Below, piece by piece: positions 11,147 to 21,312 of a DNA stretch of 64,000 nucleotides. Under the pieces are notes generated by a model that ran no database searches, was not told the origin of the DNA, and saw only the letters and a program-made list of their open reading frames with translations. The stretch lies in contig CM032231.1 in the NCBI GenBank assembly GCA_019009955.1, positions 113,553,501 to 113,617,500 on the forward strand, read 5' to 3'. This DNA comes from Riptortus pedestris. Taxonomy: Eukaryota; Arthropoda; Insecta; Hemiptera; Alydidae. Numbering within the stretch: the stretch's first letter is position 1; each line of letters begins with the position of its first letter. The position numbers and the translations under genes are program-made.

Positions 11147-11950
11147 GAGGGGTCTCCAAACTACGGCCCGAGGGCCACATCCGGCCCGTGGAGAGCTAGC
11201 ATACTTAAAAACTCCTTTTAGAGAACATATTTCTTATAGCAAATTAAATTTAGTTTACTGAAGTATTCTAATTTTATGTTGAATAATTATTAATATGACA
11301 TCTACATTGATATGGGCTAACTACTCATAACATTGTTGTAGGCTTATTGTTATTGTTTTTGTGATAAGATGGATAAAGAAACACAGAATTGTAATGAGTA
11401 AAGACATGTATAATATGCAGAAAATTTAACTTCAGCATATAATAACTAACGAATTATTGAAATGAATCCAGCTAACATTTTATACATTTTAAATAAAAAC
11501 ATAACTGCAAAAACATAAACCGCAAAAAATGGACGTTATTAAATAATAATAACTTATAACAAGCATAATGACATATGAAATACTAATGAGATTTATGTAA
11601 TTGAGATTTTCCACTGACAATAGTTTGTAGTTGTGGACTAATTTTACTTGTGCCAATTATTAAAAGATATTTAAGATGCACATCAGTTAATTTAGATCTG
11701 TAAACATTTTTTGTGTACTTCATTTTGGAGACGGTCTTCTCACACAAATAAGTAGTACCAAAAACAGAAAACAGCCCACGAGCAAATTTATGCAAATTAT
11801 CAAATTGTATCAATGGAAGACTCTTATAAAATTCTTACAAAGGTGAGTTTTGATATTCATCAGTGGACATTTCACTTTTTACCACCGGCAATAATGATAA
11901 TATGGTTTTGGCCCTCGGAACTTACTGGCTGGAAAGTTTGGAGACCCCTG
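11147..11950 (-). mobile_element. hAT DNA transposon remnant with terminal repeats
   Basis: Terminal inverted repeats are GAGGGGTCTCCAAACT on the left and the complement of CAGGGGTCTCCAAACT on the right (15 of 16 bases). They are flanked by an 8-bp near-duplication: CGATAGAA at 11139-11146 and CAATAGAA at 11951-11958. Inside, the minus strand codes for the C-terminal end of a hAT transposase. The total of 804 bp is far shorter than a full hAT element, so most of the transposase gene is deleted. Subterminal CGGCCCG/GGCCCTCGG motifs also fit the family. Confidence 0.88.
11583..11837 (-). pseudogene. hAT transposase C-terminal dimerisation domain fragment
   Basis: The minus-strand frame reads FYKSLP before the first possible TTG start, then FARGLFSVFGTTYLCE, KMKYTKNVYRSKLTD and HLKYLLII, ending ...LHKSH. 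The pattern F-G-[ST]-T-Y-L-C-E...K...R..L.D.HL is typical of the hAT C-terminal dimerisation region, in the subgroup that gave rise to the ZBED5/GTF2IRD2-like proteins. A stop codon near 11835-11837 cuts it off from the upstream catalytic part, which is missing. It is a relic, about 80 residues of a protein that is normally around 600. Confidence 0.85.
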
Positions 11951-11958
11951 CAATAGAA

Positions 11959-13750
11959 GACTGTATTTGGTGTAAGGTATTCAAGTATGAGGAGTAAATT
12001 ATCAAATCCATCATTCCCTTAATACATATACAAACAATTTCTCAAGTCTGTTCAGAGATTTTCATGAAGCACGAATAAAGTCTGGCCTCCGGGAGGCGGA
12101 AGACAACATTTGAAAATTCATAAATTTTAAGAACGATTTAAGGACAAAATTTTTGTTCTAAACATAATTGGCTCTGTACACTTTTTTCGATAAAACCAAC
12201 TCGAACGAAGGTATTAATAGATATGATTTTACGTCGGAATAAACTCACCTCTTAGCTGAAAATTCGTATTCTGATACAGCCTTATATATTATATAATATT
12301 GCCCGTATATGTTATGCCTTGGGATAATTGACACTAAAATATAAAAATCCATAGAAATATTTCTAAATGTTTTGGAGCGATTGAGTAGCAATTAGGTGGA
12401 CAGGCAGACATACAGAAAGACAGGCAGAAAATATTTTAAATTTTGATGACATTGTTCTTAGAATGAACCAAATTTAAATTGAAAATCAGATAAACCTTAG
12501 AGTTTTATTCATTTATATTAACAATTCTGAAGCACATACCTAAGTAGTAATGATTAAATATAAAAACTTTCATCAGTCATTGACCCTATGTAGTAGATAA
12601 TAAGAGTAATAAAGAAAAACATAATAACACTAAACCATATTGAAATTTTTATATGCTTAACGCATTCAAAACTATTCCCTGTAGCTATCAGAGAGAGAGA
12701 GAGAGTTCTGTTCCGAATAAATTATTGAGAATAATAGAAGTGTTAAAAATATACAATCAGTAAAAGTTTAAAAACAATACATTCACCGGGCCTACAAGAA
12801 CACAAAGTGAATCGGTGATGCGTTTCCTCCTAAACAAGCCGAACATAAATATTCAGCAAACGCATTCGGCAGCGAATGCCCATCAACCATTCAGGTCACA
12901 CTTCCAATGGCTGAAGGAACCGAGTTTACAGTCATATATGAAAATTGAGTTTTGGGAATAAGTTCTGCAGAAGTGAATATTGAATAATGATCAGGCATAT
13001 CGTGTGTACGTTTGGAGCAAGAGGGGAATGACAGGTTCAGAGCAAGTTCGTTTGTGTGTCAATCAATATTAGCAATATCAAACATTCTGCAAGCCCACAG
13101 TTATGCCTATAAAGGAAAATTGGGGATTCCACGGAAATGTCTTAAATAGCAAATAAAATTCTGCGAATATCACTTTAACAGAATGAAGGACTAGGAGTAT
13201 CATTCAACCTTAAGTACTGTATAAATAATATCACAGTATAGTCAGAGATCTTTAAATAATTATTACTGCATCTGGAAACCTGTCAAGAGTGCAGTTGCTT
13301 TCCTCGGCTATGGGATCTAATTTTACTGGTGCTTTAACTGTTCATAATGGACCAAGCCTCTCCATGATGTGCGTTTCCTTCTGATGAAGTTTGTTTTATG
13401 TCGATTGCGTTGTAGTATCAATTGACGAAAACGACATTAGTGGGAGGTATCCATAGGATATGAGCTTAAAAAAAAAGAAACTTTTAAAGTAAGTTTTGTA
13501 TATTAAGGCGATTCATAACCTAATCCCACCTGTTGTTATCAGAATCCTTTTAATTCTTCCAATTTCAATTCACAAATAAATGTATGTTGCAAATAGAAAG
13601 AAGTTCCAATACATTCCACCCTTTAACCTTGTGGAAAATTTGTATTTTTGTGTATTTTTTTGTTAACAGAAAGAATAATTTAATATCTATTATATTATAC
13701 AAATTAACCTGTAGATAATCCGTGCCAGTTGCCGTTAATAAAAGAAATAT
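11959..13750. other. Unassigned spacer
   Basis: About 1.8 kb without HINE-like sequence. Only a short GA run (12690-12706) stands out. The 12790-13200 segment is somewhat less AT-rich (GCAGCGAATGCCCATCAACC) with no coding signal I can defend. Confidence 0.4.
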
Positions 13751-13762
13751 AAGTTGAAATAA

Positions 13763-13988
13763 CTTAAATCATTTATTAACGTCCACTTTTTAAAACTAGA
13801 GCTAATTAGGACGGGTTATATACATATTACCATCATTTCCTAGTTAGGGTGGGACTAAGGATTTTATTTAATGAAGTCCGTCACTAAATAAATTCCTATT
13901 GCCCGGGTGAGAATCGAACTCGCCACTCTAGGTTTGCCATGTGAGATAAAGGGCAACTCTTTAACTCACATGGCTAACCTGAGCCCCC
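13763..13988 (-). mobile_element. tRNA-derived SINE, full length
   Basis: On the minus strand it begins GGGGGCTCAGGTTAGCCATG and carries a B-box-like GAGTTCGATTCTC. It continues through AATAGGAATTTATTTAGTGACGG and the TCCCACCCT...GGTGGTAA block to a tail ending AAAGTGGACGTTAATAAAT. It is flanked by a 12-bp near-duplication: AAGTTGAAATAA (13751-13762) and AAGTTGATATAA (13989-14000). It has no autonomous coding capacity and would depend on a LINE for movement. Confidence 0.85.
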
Positions 13989-14000
13989 AAGTTGATATAA

Positions 14001-14577
14001 TAATCATCATTTTCTGCATTCTATTAATAACTATTTTATTCTTCAATCTTGAAAATGTATTATAAGTTAGGCATTCAGACTGTGTAGTTTATTAGCTAAC
14101 TATACTAAAAAATAGAAAGGTTTAAGAACTGGAACTCGTAAAGTGCTGGAAGACTAAAAAGAAATTGAAATTGTGATGGGAATATCTTAATTATAAAGAT
14201 TTGAATGTCACAATAAATAAATAAGGCTAATGTATGCAATTATTTCTTCGGCATCTAATAATAATATTTAGTTTATAATCTCTACACAGTTTTGCTGGAA
14301 ATATCTAGTCAGCATGTAGCATCCCCTGCCATATTTTGGTAATATTTCAGATCAAATATCGTTCACGAAACAATAAATTGAAAAAAAAAAACACTGTTTT
14401 TTTGTCGCAATTTACAGGATTTTTATTCATCTATAAATAAATTTAACGTCCATTAATTAAAAGTGTCATGTAACATTGAGGCAGAGCGGCTATTTGTTTA
14501 ACATTGCTCTTGGCATTCGATAACATTTTGTATGCTCGCTCTTAAAAATAAAATAATATTGCAAAAGATAGCAACAA
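14001..14577. other. Unassigned spacer
   Basis: AT-rich, no recognised repeat, RNA gene or credible open frame. Confidence 0.4.
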
Positions 14578-15472
14578 CAAGGTTGAAATAAAACTATTTT
14601 AGCTTGCCGGTGTTTGGTGTAATTTATTACCTTTGTCAAGGCCTGCAGAGTTACAGTTATATTAATAACAAATAGGGATGGAGTCATGTTTTTTTTAATG
14701 AGTATAGTAAATAAAATGAATAAACTTGGGAAGAGAAAAAGACATCCAATTCTTCACAAGTTTTTGAAGTGAAAACTTCTTTAAGCACGTTGTGCACTCA
14801 GGGGGCCATAGGGAAAGACAGCAAGTGACTGGCTGGTGCGCGGGAGATAAGATCGAAATCCAGTACCCCCACCATTGCAGACTTATAGCAATCGGTCTTC
14901 TTGTTCAAACAGCGATTACCAATAAGCTTCTTGTTCATCACAATCTCCAGACCTTCCAATGAAATAAGTTTTTTGCCCTTCTTGGCCTCGTTCCAAGATG
15001 AATATCTTTGTAAATGTCATAATATGGTTCAAATGTCATTGCATACAACTATTTACGGACCGAATGTTGTACATGGTCTGAATACTGCAAATGAGTTAAA
15101 TGCTAAAATAAAAGTCCATAATATAAAATATACAACTCTTTCGGAAAGGAGAGTCGGAATTAGTGCATGAACGAAATACAGATAGAGCCTTGTATGTTAT
15201 GGACTTTTCTTTTAGCATTTAACTCAATTGCAGTATTCATGTTTCGTACACCATTCAGTTCGTCAGTTGTTTTATGCAATGGTTTTTTTTAACAATATTA
15301 TAATAATGATATTACAGAGATATTCATCTTATATACTATAGTCACTAAAAAAAAAAACAATCCATCCATGTTTGTTATTACTTTAAATATAACTTTGCAG
15401 GCTTTGAGAAAAGTAATAAATTACACCGAAACATCGGCTAGCTACAATAGTGTTACGTTTATTACAAAATCA
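14578..15472. repeat. Older imperfect foldback (two arm pairs)
   Basis: Outer arms at about 14578-14715 and 15330-15472 are reverse complements with perhaps 80% identity; both share GGTGTAATTTATTAC and AGCCTGCA/AGGCCTGCA. Inner arms at about 15038-15123 and 15195-15283 pair around GAGTTAAATGCTAAAA and AAAAGTCCATAA. The material between outer and inner arms is asymmetric (about 322 bp on the left, 46 bp on the right). This is probably a decayed inverted pair of one element. ACACCGAAACATCGGC near the right arm resembles the 3' end of some Penelope-like elements, but no protein supports that. Confidence 0.7.
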
Positions 15473-15506
15473 GTAATAAACGTTGTTTATTAGAGTCCTT
15501 TTGGAT

Positions 15507-15965
15507 TGCTAAATCAAACACACAAGGTTCGGAGTTTTTGTCACTTTACAATTTATTTAACAATGCACTACACACGTGGTTAATTATACTCAACTACTAC
15601 TCACAGAATGCACTGATACCTTCACTGTTCTTGTTATTACAGAGTCTATTAACTCATCCACGATCACTGAAGTTCACAAAAACACGGCATTGCAATGATC
15701 TTCGCAAAGACGACGGCACTGCACTGTCTTCACTTAAACACGTCACTAGACTGTTCTTCATATAAAACACTTTACCTCACTGCAACTAAGTCACACTGTT
15801 CACTAAAGCTGCACTGAACGCACTGTTCATCACATGAAGAGTGCTGAGAACAAACTAAACTAACTCTGGGCGGGCTGGGCACTTTTATAGTTCGGCGGAA
15901 AAGATCAAAGAGAAGGGCTCGAAGGGACTAGAGGCATAGTCTAAAACGATCCTGGCCCCACAACA
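15507..15965 (-). mobile_element. Putative solo LTR (gypsy/BEL-like)
   Basis: Read on the minus strand it starts TGTTGTGGGG and ends GATTTAGCA, so it has canonical TG...CA ends over 459 bp. Inside are a GC-rich promoter block with a TATA box (CTATAAAAG, about 15882-15890) and, near the end, an AATAAA signal (about 15552-15557). That is the layout of an LTR U3-R-U5. I see no 4-6 bp target duplication and no gag-pol, primer site or second LTR nearby, so a cellular promoter and first exon remain an alternative. Confidence 0.5.
15882..15890 (-). promoter_or_regulatory. TATA box of the LTR-like block
   Basis: CTATAAAAG on the minus strand, preceded by a CG-rich stretch and followed about 30-45 bases later by an AGTT-rich possible start region. 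It is a good core promoter match in otherwise AT-rich but unstructured surroundings. Confidence 0.45.
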
Positions 15966-16262
15966 ATTCGGGCGTCATAGTCCTTCCATCGGTCGGCTCC
16001 TTTCATCTCCTTCGTACTTCTTAAATTTGTGATTATCTCTGTTTAATGTTTCAAGTATGTAGTTTTCGCAACAATAGCTTTATTTCAACCTTAGTGACGA
16101 CAACCACATAACATAAGGATAGCTCCAGCAGTGGTCATCACTAAGAATATTCATCGAAAATAAGAATGACTTGCTTCTAGTGCTACAATTTTGATAAAGA
16201 CAATATTGACGACGAAGAGCAGAATTACGAAATGAAAGCTATGCAAAGTGTAAATAAATATA

Positions 16263-16344
<82 letters not shown>

Positions 16345-17141
16345 GAATTATTGAACCTCTGATCTTGTTTTCTTTTGCTAAACTTTATTTTATTTAGTTT
16401 TGCCATTACTGTAAAAGTAGGTGGGAGACCGATACAGCTATAGCCTTCCATTGTATTGAGGTTAGTGTTGTTTTTCCCGAAGGGGTAGGAAGAAGGACGG
16501 GGAGGGCATTAGGATGTCTGGTAGTTGCCGGTGTAAACAGGATATATAGGTCAGAGCGGGGACTCATTGTCGGCCCTTGGTTTTTACAGGCTGGCCCTTA
16601 ACTACCTTAGCTGATTGCCGAAAAGGGCCCTGTGTTTGCTTTATAATGCCAACATTCGCTCGGTAAGCTCTAATCAGCATTCGTAATTAAAGTCCCGTAA
16701 TGAACTGCCCAGCTGATACACGGGGGAATAAATGGGTGTGTGTGTGTGTGTGAGTGTGTGTATGTGATAATGCTCAGGGGATGATATGACTGCACGTGTG
16801 AGTTAATTTCGAATGCTGTAGTATGAAAATATATTGATATAATAAAATACTAATATTTAATCACTGGACTTATCTCTCTAAGCACAAATCAATATTCTCC
16901 ATCTAATCATTCCCTTTAGGCATGCGCACTAGAACAAATGAAGGGTAATTAAGGTATAGATAGAACCGATATCCTTCGTCCACCCAGATTTTTCTTTTGG
17001 AAACATTCTCTTGGTCAGAAAATCGTCTTCATATCTTACTAAAGATCAGAATATCAGTTACAGTAACAACAATGCACGAGCATAAGCCGTGGAACATTAA
17101 ATATTTATATAAAGATAAAGGAGAAATATTCCCTGCCTTTT
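15966..17141. other. Spacer with microsatellites and a GC-richer block
   Basis: Holds a (TG/TA)n tract at 16262-16342. A clearly more GC-rich block runs from about 16460 to 16740 (GGAAGAAGGACGGGGAGGG; TGCCGAAAAGGGCCCTG), and a GT run lies at about 16735-16763. No coding frame is convincing. Confidence 0.4.
16262..16342. repeat. (TG)n(TA)n microsatellite
   Basis: A short TG run followed by about 70 bp of TA. It lacks the HINE-like flanks and explains the low-complexity minus-strand frame here. Confidence 0.95.
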
Positions 17142-17263
17142 AGCAGATTTCCCTTAAGGGAAATCAGCTATTGAGGTTGTACTCATGACGCGATTTTCGA
17201 AATTTTTCTTCAAATGTCCATCGATCCTACCCAGGAGATGACGAAAATGAGGTCCGTTCAAAA

Positions 17264-17335
<72 letters not shown>

Positions 17336-17829
17336 CTGTTACCGCTCTGGCGGTCGCAATTATTGTTTAATCGTTACCAAACTCGATATTTAGTCGTTTT
17401 ATGTAAAAAGAAAGATCAAGTTCGTTAATGGCTGAAATCGGATCAGTGGGAGGGGGGGGGGGGTTAGAGGGGAGGATTTTCGAAAATTCGAAATATCTCC
17501 GTTACTATACGTCGGATCGAAAAATATTACAGACTCAATCTTATTGCAAATTAAATTTACTATAAATATTGTTATATACATTTATTCTGTATCTTGAATA
17601 TTAACTGAGATATTTGCATTTGTATTCTGCATGTGCTCGGCAGCAGTGGCTATGTTCGGACTTTCCGCCGTGAGCTCTGGCGGCCGTTTTCGTAATTATT
17701 CGTCCCTCGTGAATAGGTTTAGAGGTTTCTTACTACTACAGCTGTTATTAGGCAGATTTCTCTATTGTAAAACTTCACGTGGGAAATCTGCTTAGTTTAC
17801 GCAGCCCCTGCGTGACGGACTTTTTTTTT
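17142..17829 (+). mobile_element. HINE-like element, module A, complete reference copy
   Basis: Plus-strand copy with all parts: 5' palindrome (AGCAGATTTCCC, TTAA centre); leader (TTGAGGTTGTACTCATGACG; CCATCGATCCTACCCAGGAG); (TA)n at about 17268-17330; GCTCTGGCGGTCGCAAT; the core with a G-run at 17448-17464; TGTATCTTGAATATTAAC; module A (GCTCTGGCGGCCG; GTCCCTCGTGAATAGG); GGGAAATCTGCT; the ACGCAG/CTGCGT hairpin; GACGGAC; and T9. Confidence 0.9.
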
Positions 17830-18365
17830 GTTACTGCTTTCCGTTCAAAATAGTATATATGTCTGTTTTCGCGTCTAGTGGTAGTAAATCTGGTTTAACC
17901 GTTACCAAACTCGATATTTAATCGTTTGATGTAAAAAGGAAAGATCAAATTCGTTAATGGCTGAAATCCGACAAGTGGGAGGGGGGCTTAGAGGGGTGGA
18001 ATACGAAAATCCTTAATATCTCCGTTATTATGCGTCGTATCGAACATTTTTATATAACCAATCTTATTGTAAGTGTCATGTTCTATAAATGTTGTTATTT
18101 GCAATTTTTTCACTATTTTCATTATTAACCGAAATACTTGCATTTTATAGTTTTCGGACTCCAGGAAACTCGGGGTAGTTACTGTTAGGAGGGGTCCTGC
18201 TCATCTCATATTATGAATAAGCTGTTATATTATGATACACATTATTTGGAGCGTAAATACGAAATATTGTCCTACTTGAACTTTTACTTTTTGTGGTACA
18301 TGCTAATACGTGACACCCGTAGGAAATCTGCTTAGTTTACGCAGCCCTTGCGTGACGGACTTTTT
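17830..18365 (+). mobile_element. HINE-like element, module B, missing its 5' end
   Basis: Begins directly after the T run of the preceding copy at the pre-TA leader (TTCCGTTCAAAATAGTATATATG) and continues through the core to a B-type 3' end with hairpin. The preceding copy probably inserted into a T tract of this older one, or the two arose in tandem. Confidence 0.8.
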
Positions 18366-18382
18366 GTGTTTTTTTTTTCTGT

Positions 18383-18725
18383 AGATTCTGGGACTTAACT
18401 TGGATTACCGAAATTCTCAAATCTTCTTCCAGATCGTAAAGCCACACGGATCGAGGTTTACCTCTTTTGCTAATTCCTACTGATGTGTCATCTACTTGGA
18501 AAGTCTGAGTACTGTCAACAGCCCACCAAAACAGGCTGCATTTTGTAAAAACGCATACAATTTCGCCAGTTCGGAGCTGCTTCTTCTGATAACAGAATTG
18601 TTCTGTTCTTTAACTTCTCCAAAAAATTTTCGCAATGCTCTTCTTTCCAAGACATGCAACTCCAATCTGTTTTCGTTCGTGTTCTTCGTGAGAGTCCACA
18701 TTTCACTAACATGCGGCGTAATCAC
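18383..18725 (-). pseudogene. RTE-like non-LTR reverse transcriptase C-terminal fragment
   Basis: The minus-strand frame reads SEMWTLTKNTNENRLELHVL, then ERRALRKFFGEVKEQ, then RRSSSELAKLYAF. The order W-T-L-T-K...E-R..L-R-K-.-F-G-.V is a well-known region after the RT palm in RTE/CR1-type elements. Further downstream, in another frame, comes GISKRGKPRSVWLYDLEEDL, matching the usual G-K-R-x-R-G-R-P-x-x-R-W motif. Stop codons and at least one frameshift break the gene. No RT catalytic region is present. Confidence 0.7.
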
Positions 18726-18740
18726 AGTTTATTATCATCA

Positions 18741-19491
18741 TTAGTACCGTGTTACACGAGTTTCTTTAATCGCTGAACATTCTGGAGGACAGAGAGCATC
18801 TGGTTTAAGCTTATGCATTAGACCATTGTCATGTCACTCCGAAATCGATCCAGGAAAAAATAATGCACTAAAACGCATTTTACACTAAATACATACAGTG
18901 GTCAGCGAGTGAGGCAAATATCTGCGACACTTTGACACATAGGCAAAATATAATGATGATATTGTCACTCCTACGATGATTAAATCGAAACTCTGAATAG
19001 GTACTCAAATTGTATCTATTAAACAAGAACATTCAACTCAGTTTTAATCAGATGCTTACTCAGAATTCATCGGTGCAAAAGGTCTAGTCTAGTCACTTAT
19101 TCGTTTGGGTATTTGAAGGAACTAAATAATAAAATTCAAGCAATTGTTATTCAGGAGAACAGGCAAATAATTGAATAACCTCGTTACTTATTATGTAAAA
19201 GAGGTCAACTAAAGTGACTCAAAGGTGATAATTAATTCATTAAGTGGAGTTCCACAGAAGAACGCTTTCATAGAAGAACATTTCTTAGGACACTTCCGTG
19301 GGACTCCGCTTCCACGGCACTTCCCACCAATGTGCTAAATATAACCATACATGCCACATTGTCTCAGAACACAACAGCTCCATAGGTCACTCAACCCTTG
19401 AGGAAATTTTCGTAATCTCAGTCTTAGAATTTCTGAATGTAGAAATACTTATATATACATATAGCTGACCAGTTAATTGACAGTAAAATAT
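18741..19491. other. Unassigned spacer
   Basis: No recognisable element. Sequence is AT-rich, without a credible open frame or RNA gene. Confidence 0.4.
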
Positions 19492-20713
19492 AAAAAAAAT
19501 CCACCATACAGGGGCTGCGTAAACTAAGCAGATTTCCCAGCGTTAAGAGTTTAACAAGATCGGTACTATAACATTTTACGGTCCCCCTCATAGTAACATT
19601 AAGTATAATGTTCGAATTCCCCACTCGGTCTTAATACTCCACTATTCCATGGCCGATTTTAGATAATAACAAATACGATCATTGGTGTTGAGTGAAACGG
19701 TTAAATATTGGGTATGGTATAGATCAAATAAAATAAAAAATCCATAAATCTTCGTTAATATTCATAACTGAGAAAATATGTATATAATAGTTATTTATTA
19801 TACAAGTGACGAAAGTAGATCATTTTACAACTCCAGAGAAACGTTTACCCACACGAGCGAAGCGAATATGGTAATTTCAAAAGAGTTGTAAATTCTACTT
19901 TCGTCACGAGTGTAATATTAAATTTTTTCTGTAATCGTGTAATACATGATCTGATCTAACCAGAATATGAACAAAATTAGGATGTTGTGAAGATTATGGT
20001 ATATTGTTGGTAGGTTATAAGCATGATTGTGAAAGGTTATAAGCATAGTTATAAAACAACTAGTGATGATTGTGAAGTAGTGCAGTTATAAACAAGTGCA
20101 GGTTATAAACAAGGAAGGTAATTATTATTATATTAAAATTTTAAAATATATTGATTATTTCCACCAATAATTCATTCACATTTCAATTTATTTTGTTAAA
20201 ATAAATTCTTACAATGTTAAGAAACATTTAAAAGCATTTAATTTCCAACTTCAAATTATTTTTTAATTTATACTTATTACTAATTAAAAAGGCAATTCAC
20301 TTTCTTTACTCTATTGCAAAATGATTCACTTTCTTCACTCGTTTCAGTTTAGTAATGTTACCATTATTCAACGATTATAGAAAAAAAACATTTATAGGCA
20401 ATTACATTTCCAGTAGGATTGATTGTATACTATTTTTGATCCGACTTATAATATCGAAAATAGTTAAAATTTTCGAAATTCGCCTCTCAAAACCCCTCCT
20501 CTCAGTAGTCCAAATTTGGCCATTAACGAACTCTTTCTTTTTACTTAAAACGATTAAATATCGAGTTTGGTAAAGAACAAACAAAAATTGCAGCCGCTAG
20601 AGCATTTTCGTCATCTACTAGGTAGGAGCAATGGACATTTCAGGACATTTTTCGAAAATCGTGTCATGAGTACAACCTCAACAGTTGATTTCCCTTATGG
20701 AAAATCTGCTAAT
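19492..20713 (-). mobile_element. HINE-like element, module B, interrupted by a 0.6-kb repeat
   Basis: The 3' part (19492-19785: CAGGGGCTGCGTAAAC, hairpin partly mutated) and the 5' part (20375-20713: core, C-rich tract, leader, palindrome CCCTTATGG) form one old minus-strand copy. Between them sits an unrelated repeat. No TA tract remains; GCCGCTAGAGC joins straight to ATTTTCGTCATC. Confidence 0.8.
19786..20374 (+). mobile_element. 0.6-kb interspersed repeat, copy 1
   Basis: Reverse-complement twin of 45280-45892. It starts near AATAGTTATTTATTATAC and ends near CCATTATTCAACGA. The first ~130 bp form an internal hairpin: GTGACGAAAGTAGA...TTTTACAACT pairs with GAGTTGTAAATTCTACTTTC, and CGAGCGAAGCG lies in the loop. 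It codes for nothing obvious. Exact ends are uncertain by about 5 bp and no clear target duplication could be fixed. Confidence 0.8.
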
Positions 20714-21312
20714 AGTTATGCCAATGCTTCAGTATACTCAAAGCCATAAATAAATAATAATTAATCTCTTCCGATTACTAATTTAATAATCTTAATAATA
20801 TTCGTTTTATGTTCCTTTTTTTTTTTTACCCGAGTTCCAGAGGGAATTAGTTGTTGGTAGGGAGACAGAGTGACCTGCCGTGGATGTCCCGATAGTTCCC
20901 CTTCTACTGAACACTCTGATGTTCCATTATAAGGGGGTGTTGTGGTCTAGAGTGGGGGTAAATGGAACTGTGGTTGTGGGTTACCCGACGTCTGGCGGCG
21001 TCGGGTGTATGTTCCTTTTGTGTTCTATGTTCCTTTTGTGCTCTATGTCCCTTTTATGTTTTGTGTTCTATGTTACTTTTATGTTTTGTGTTTTATGTTC
21101 CTTTTATGTTTTGTGTTCCTTTTAAGTTCTATGTTCCTTTTGTGTTTTGTGTTCCTTTTGTGTTCTATGTTCTACGTATTTATGTTTTGTTTAATTTTGT
21201 TATTTTTTTGTATTGTTTTGTTTTTATTTGAGTTTTGTTTTGTTTTTTAAGTTTTATTTTAGAGCAACATCGCCAAAGCTGCGAAGCTCAAATAAATAAA
21301 TAAATAATAATA
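20714..21312 (+). mobile_element. Retrotransposon-like 3' region with minisatellite
   Basis: From about 20830 a G-rich segment (GAGGGAATTAGTTGTTGG; GTGTTGTGGTCTAGAGTGGG) leads into a T/G-rich minisatellite (21009-21175). It then continues to CAAAGCTGCGAAGCTCAAAT and an (AAAT)n tail (21290-21308). The (AAAT)n tail suggests the 3' end of a 5'-truncated non-LTR element on the plus strand. No protein domain is visible; overlapping frames give Cys/Leu/Phe-rich low-complexity peptides only. Confidence 0.45.
21009..21175 (+). repeat. Minisatellite, ~17-18 bp unit
   Basis: Degenerate tandem units of the form ATGTTCCTTTTGTGTTCT, with variants ATGTTACTTTTATGTTTTG. All three forward frames stay open through it because the unit avoids stops, which produces spurious Cys-rich peptides. 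Confidence 0.85.

Noticed and set aside
19784..20380. A 7-bp target duplication (ATAATAG/ATTATAG) around the 0.6-kb repeat
   Set aside because: The second copy shares AATAG at that end, so those bases probably belong to the repeat itself; the duplication is not supported.
20962..21231. Cys/Phe/Leu-rich membrane-like small proteins
   Set aside because: Three overlapping frames give similar peptides because an 17-18-bp tandem unit lacks stops; no start context or conserved domain.
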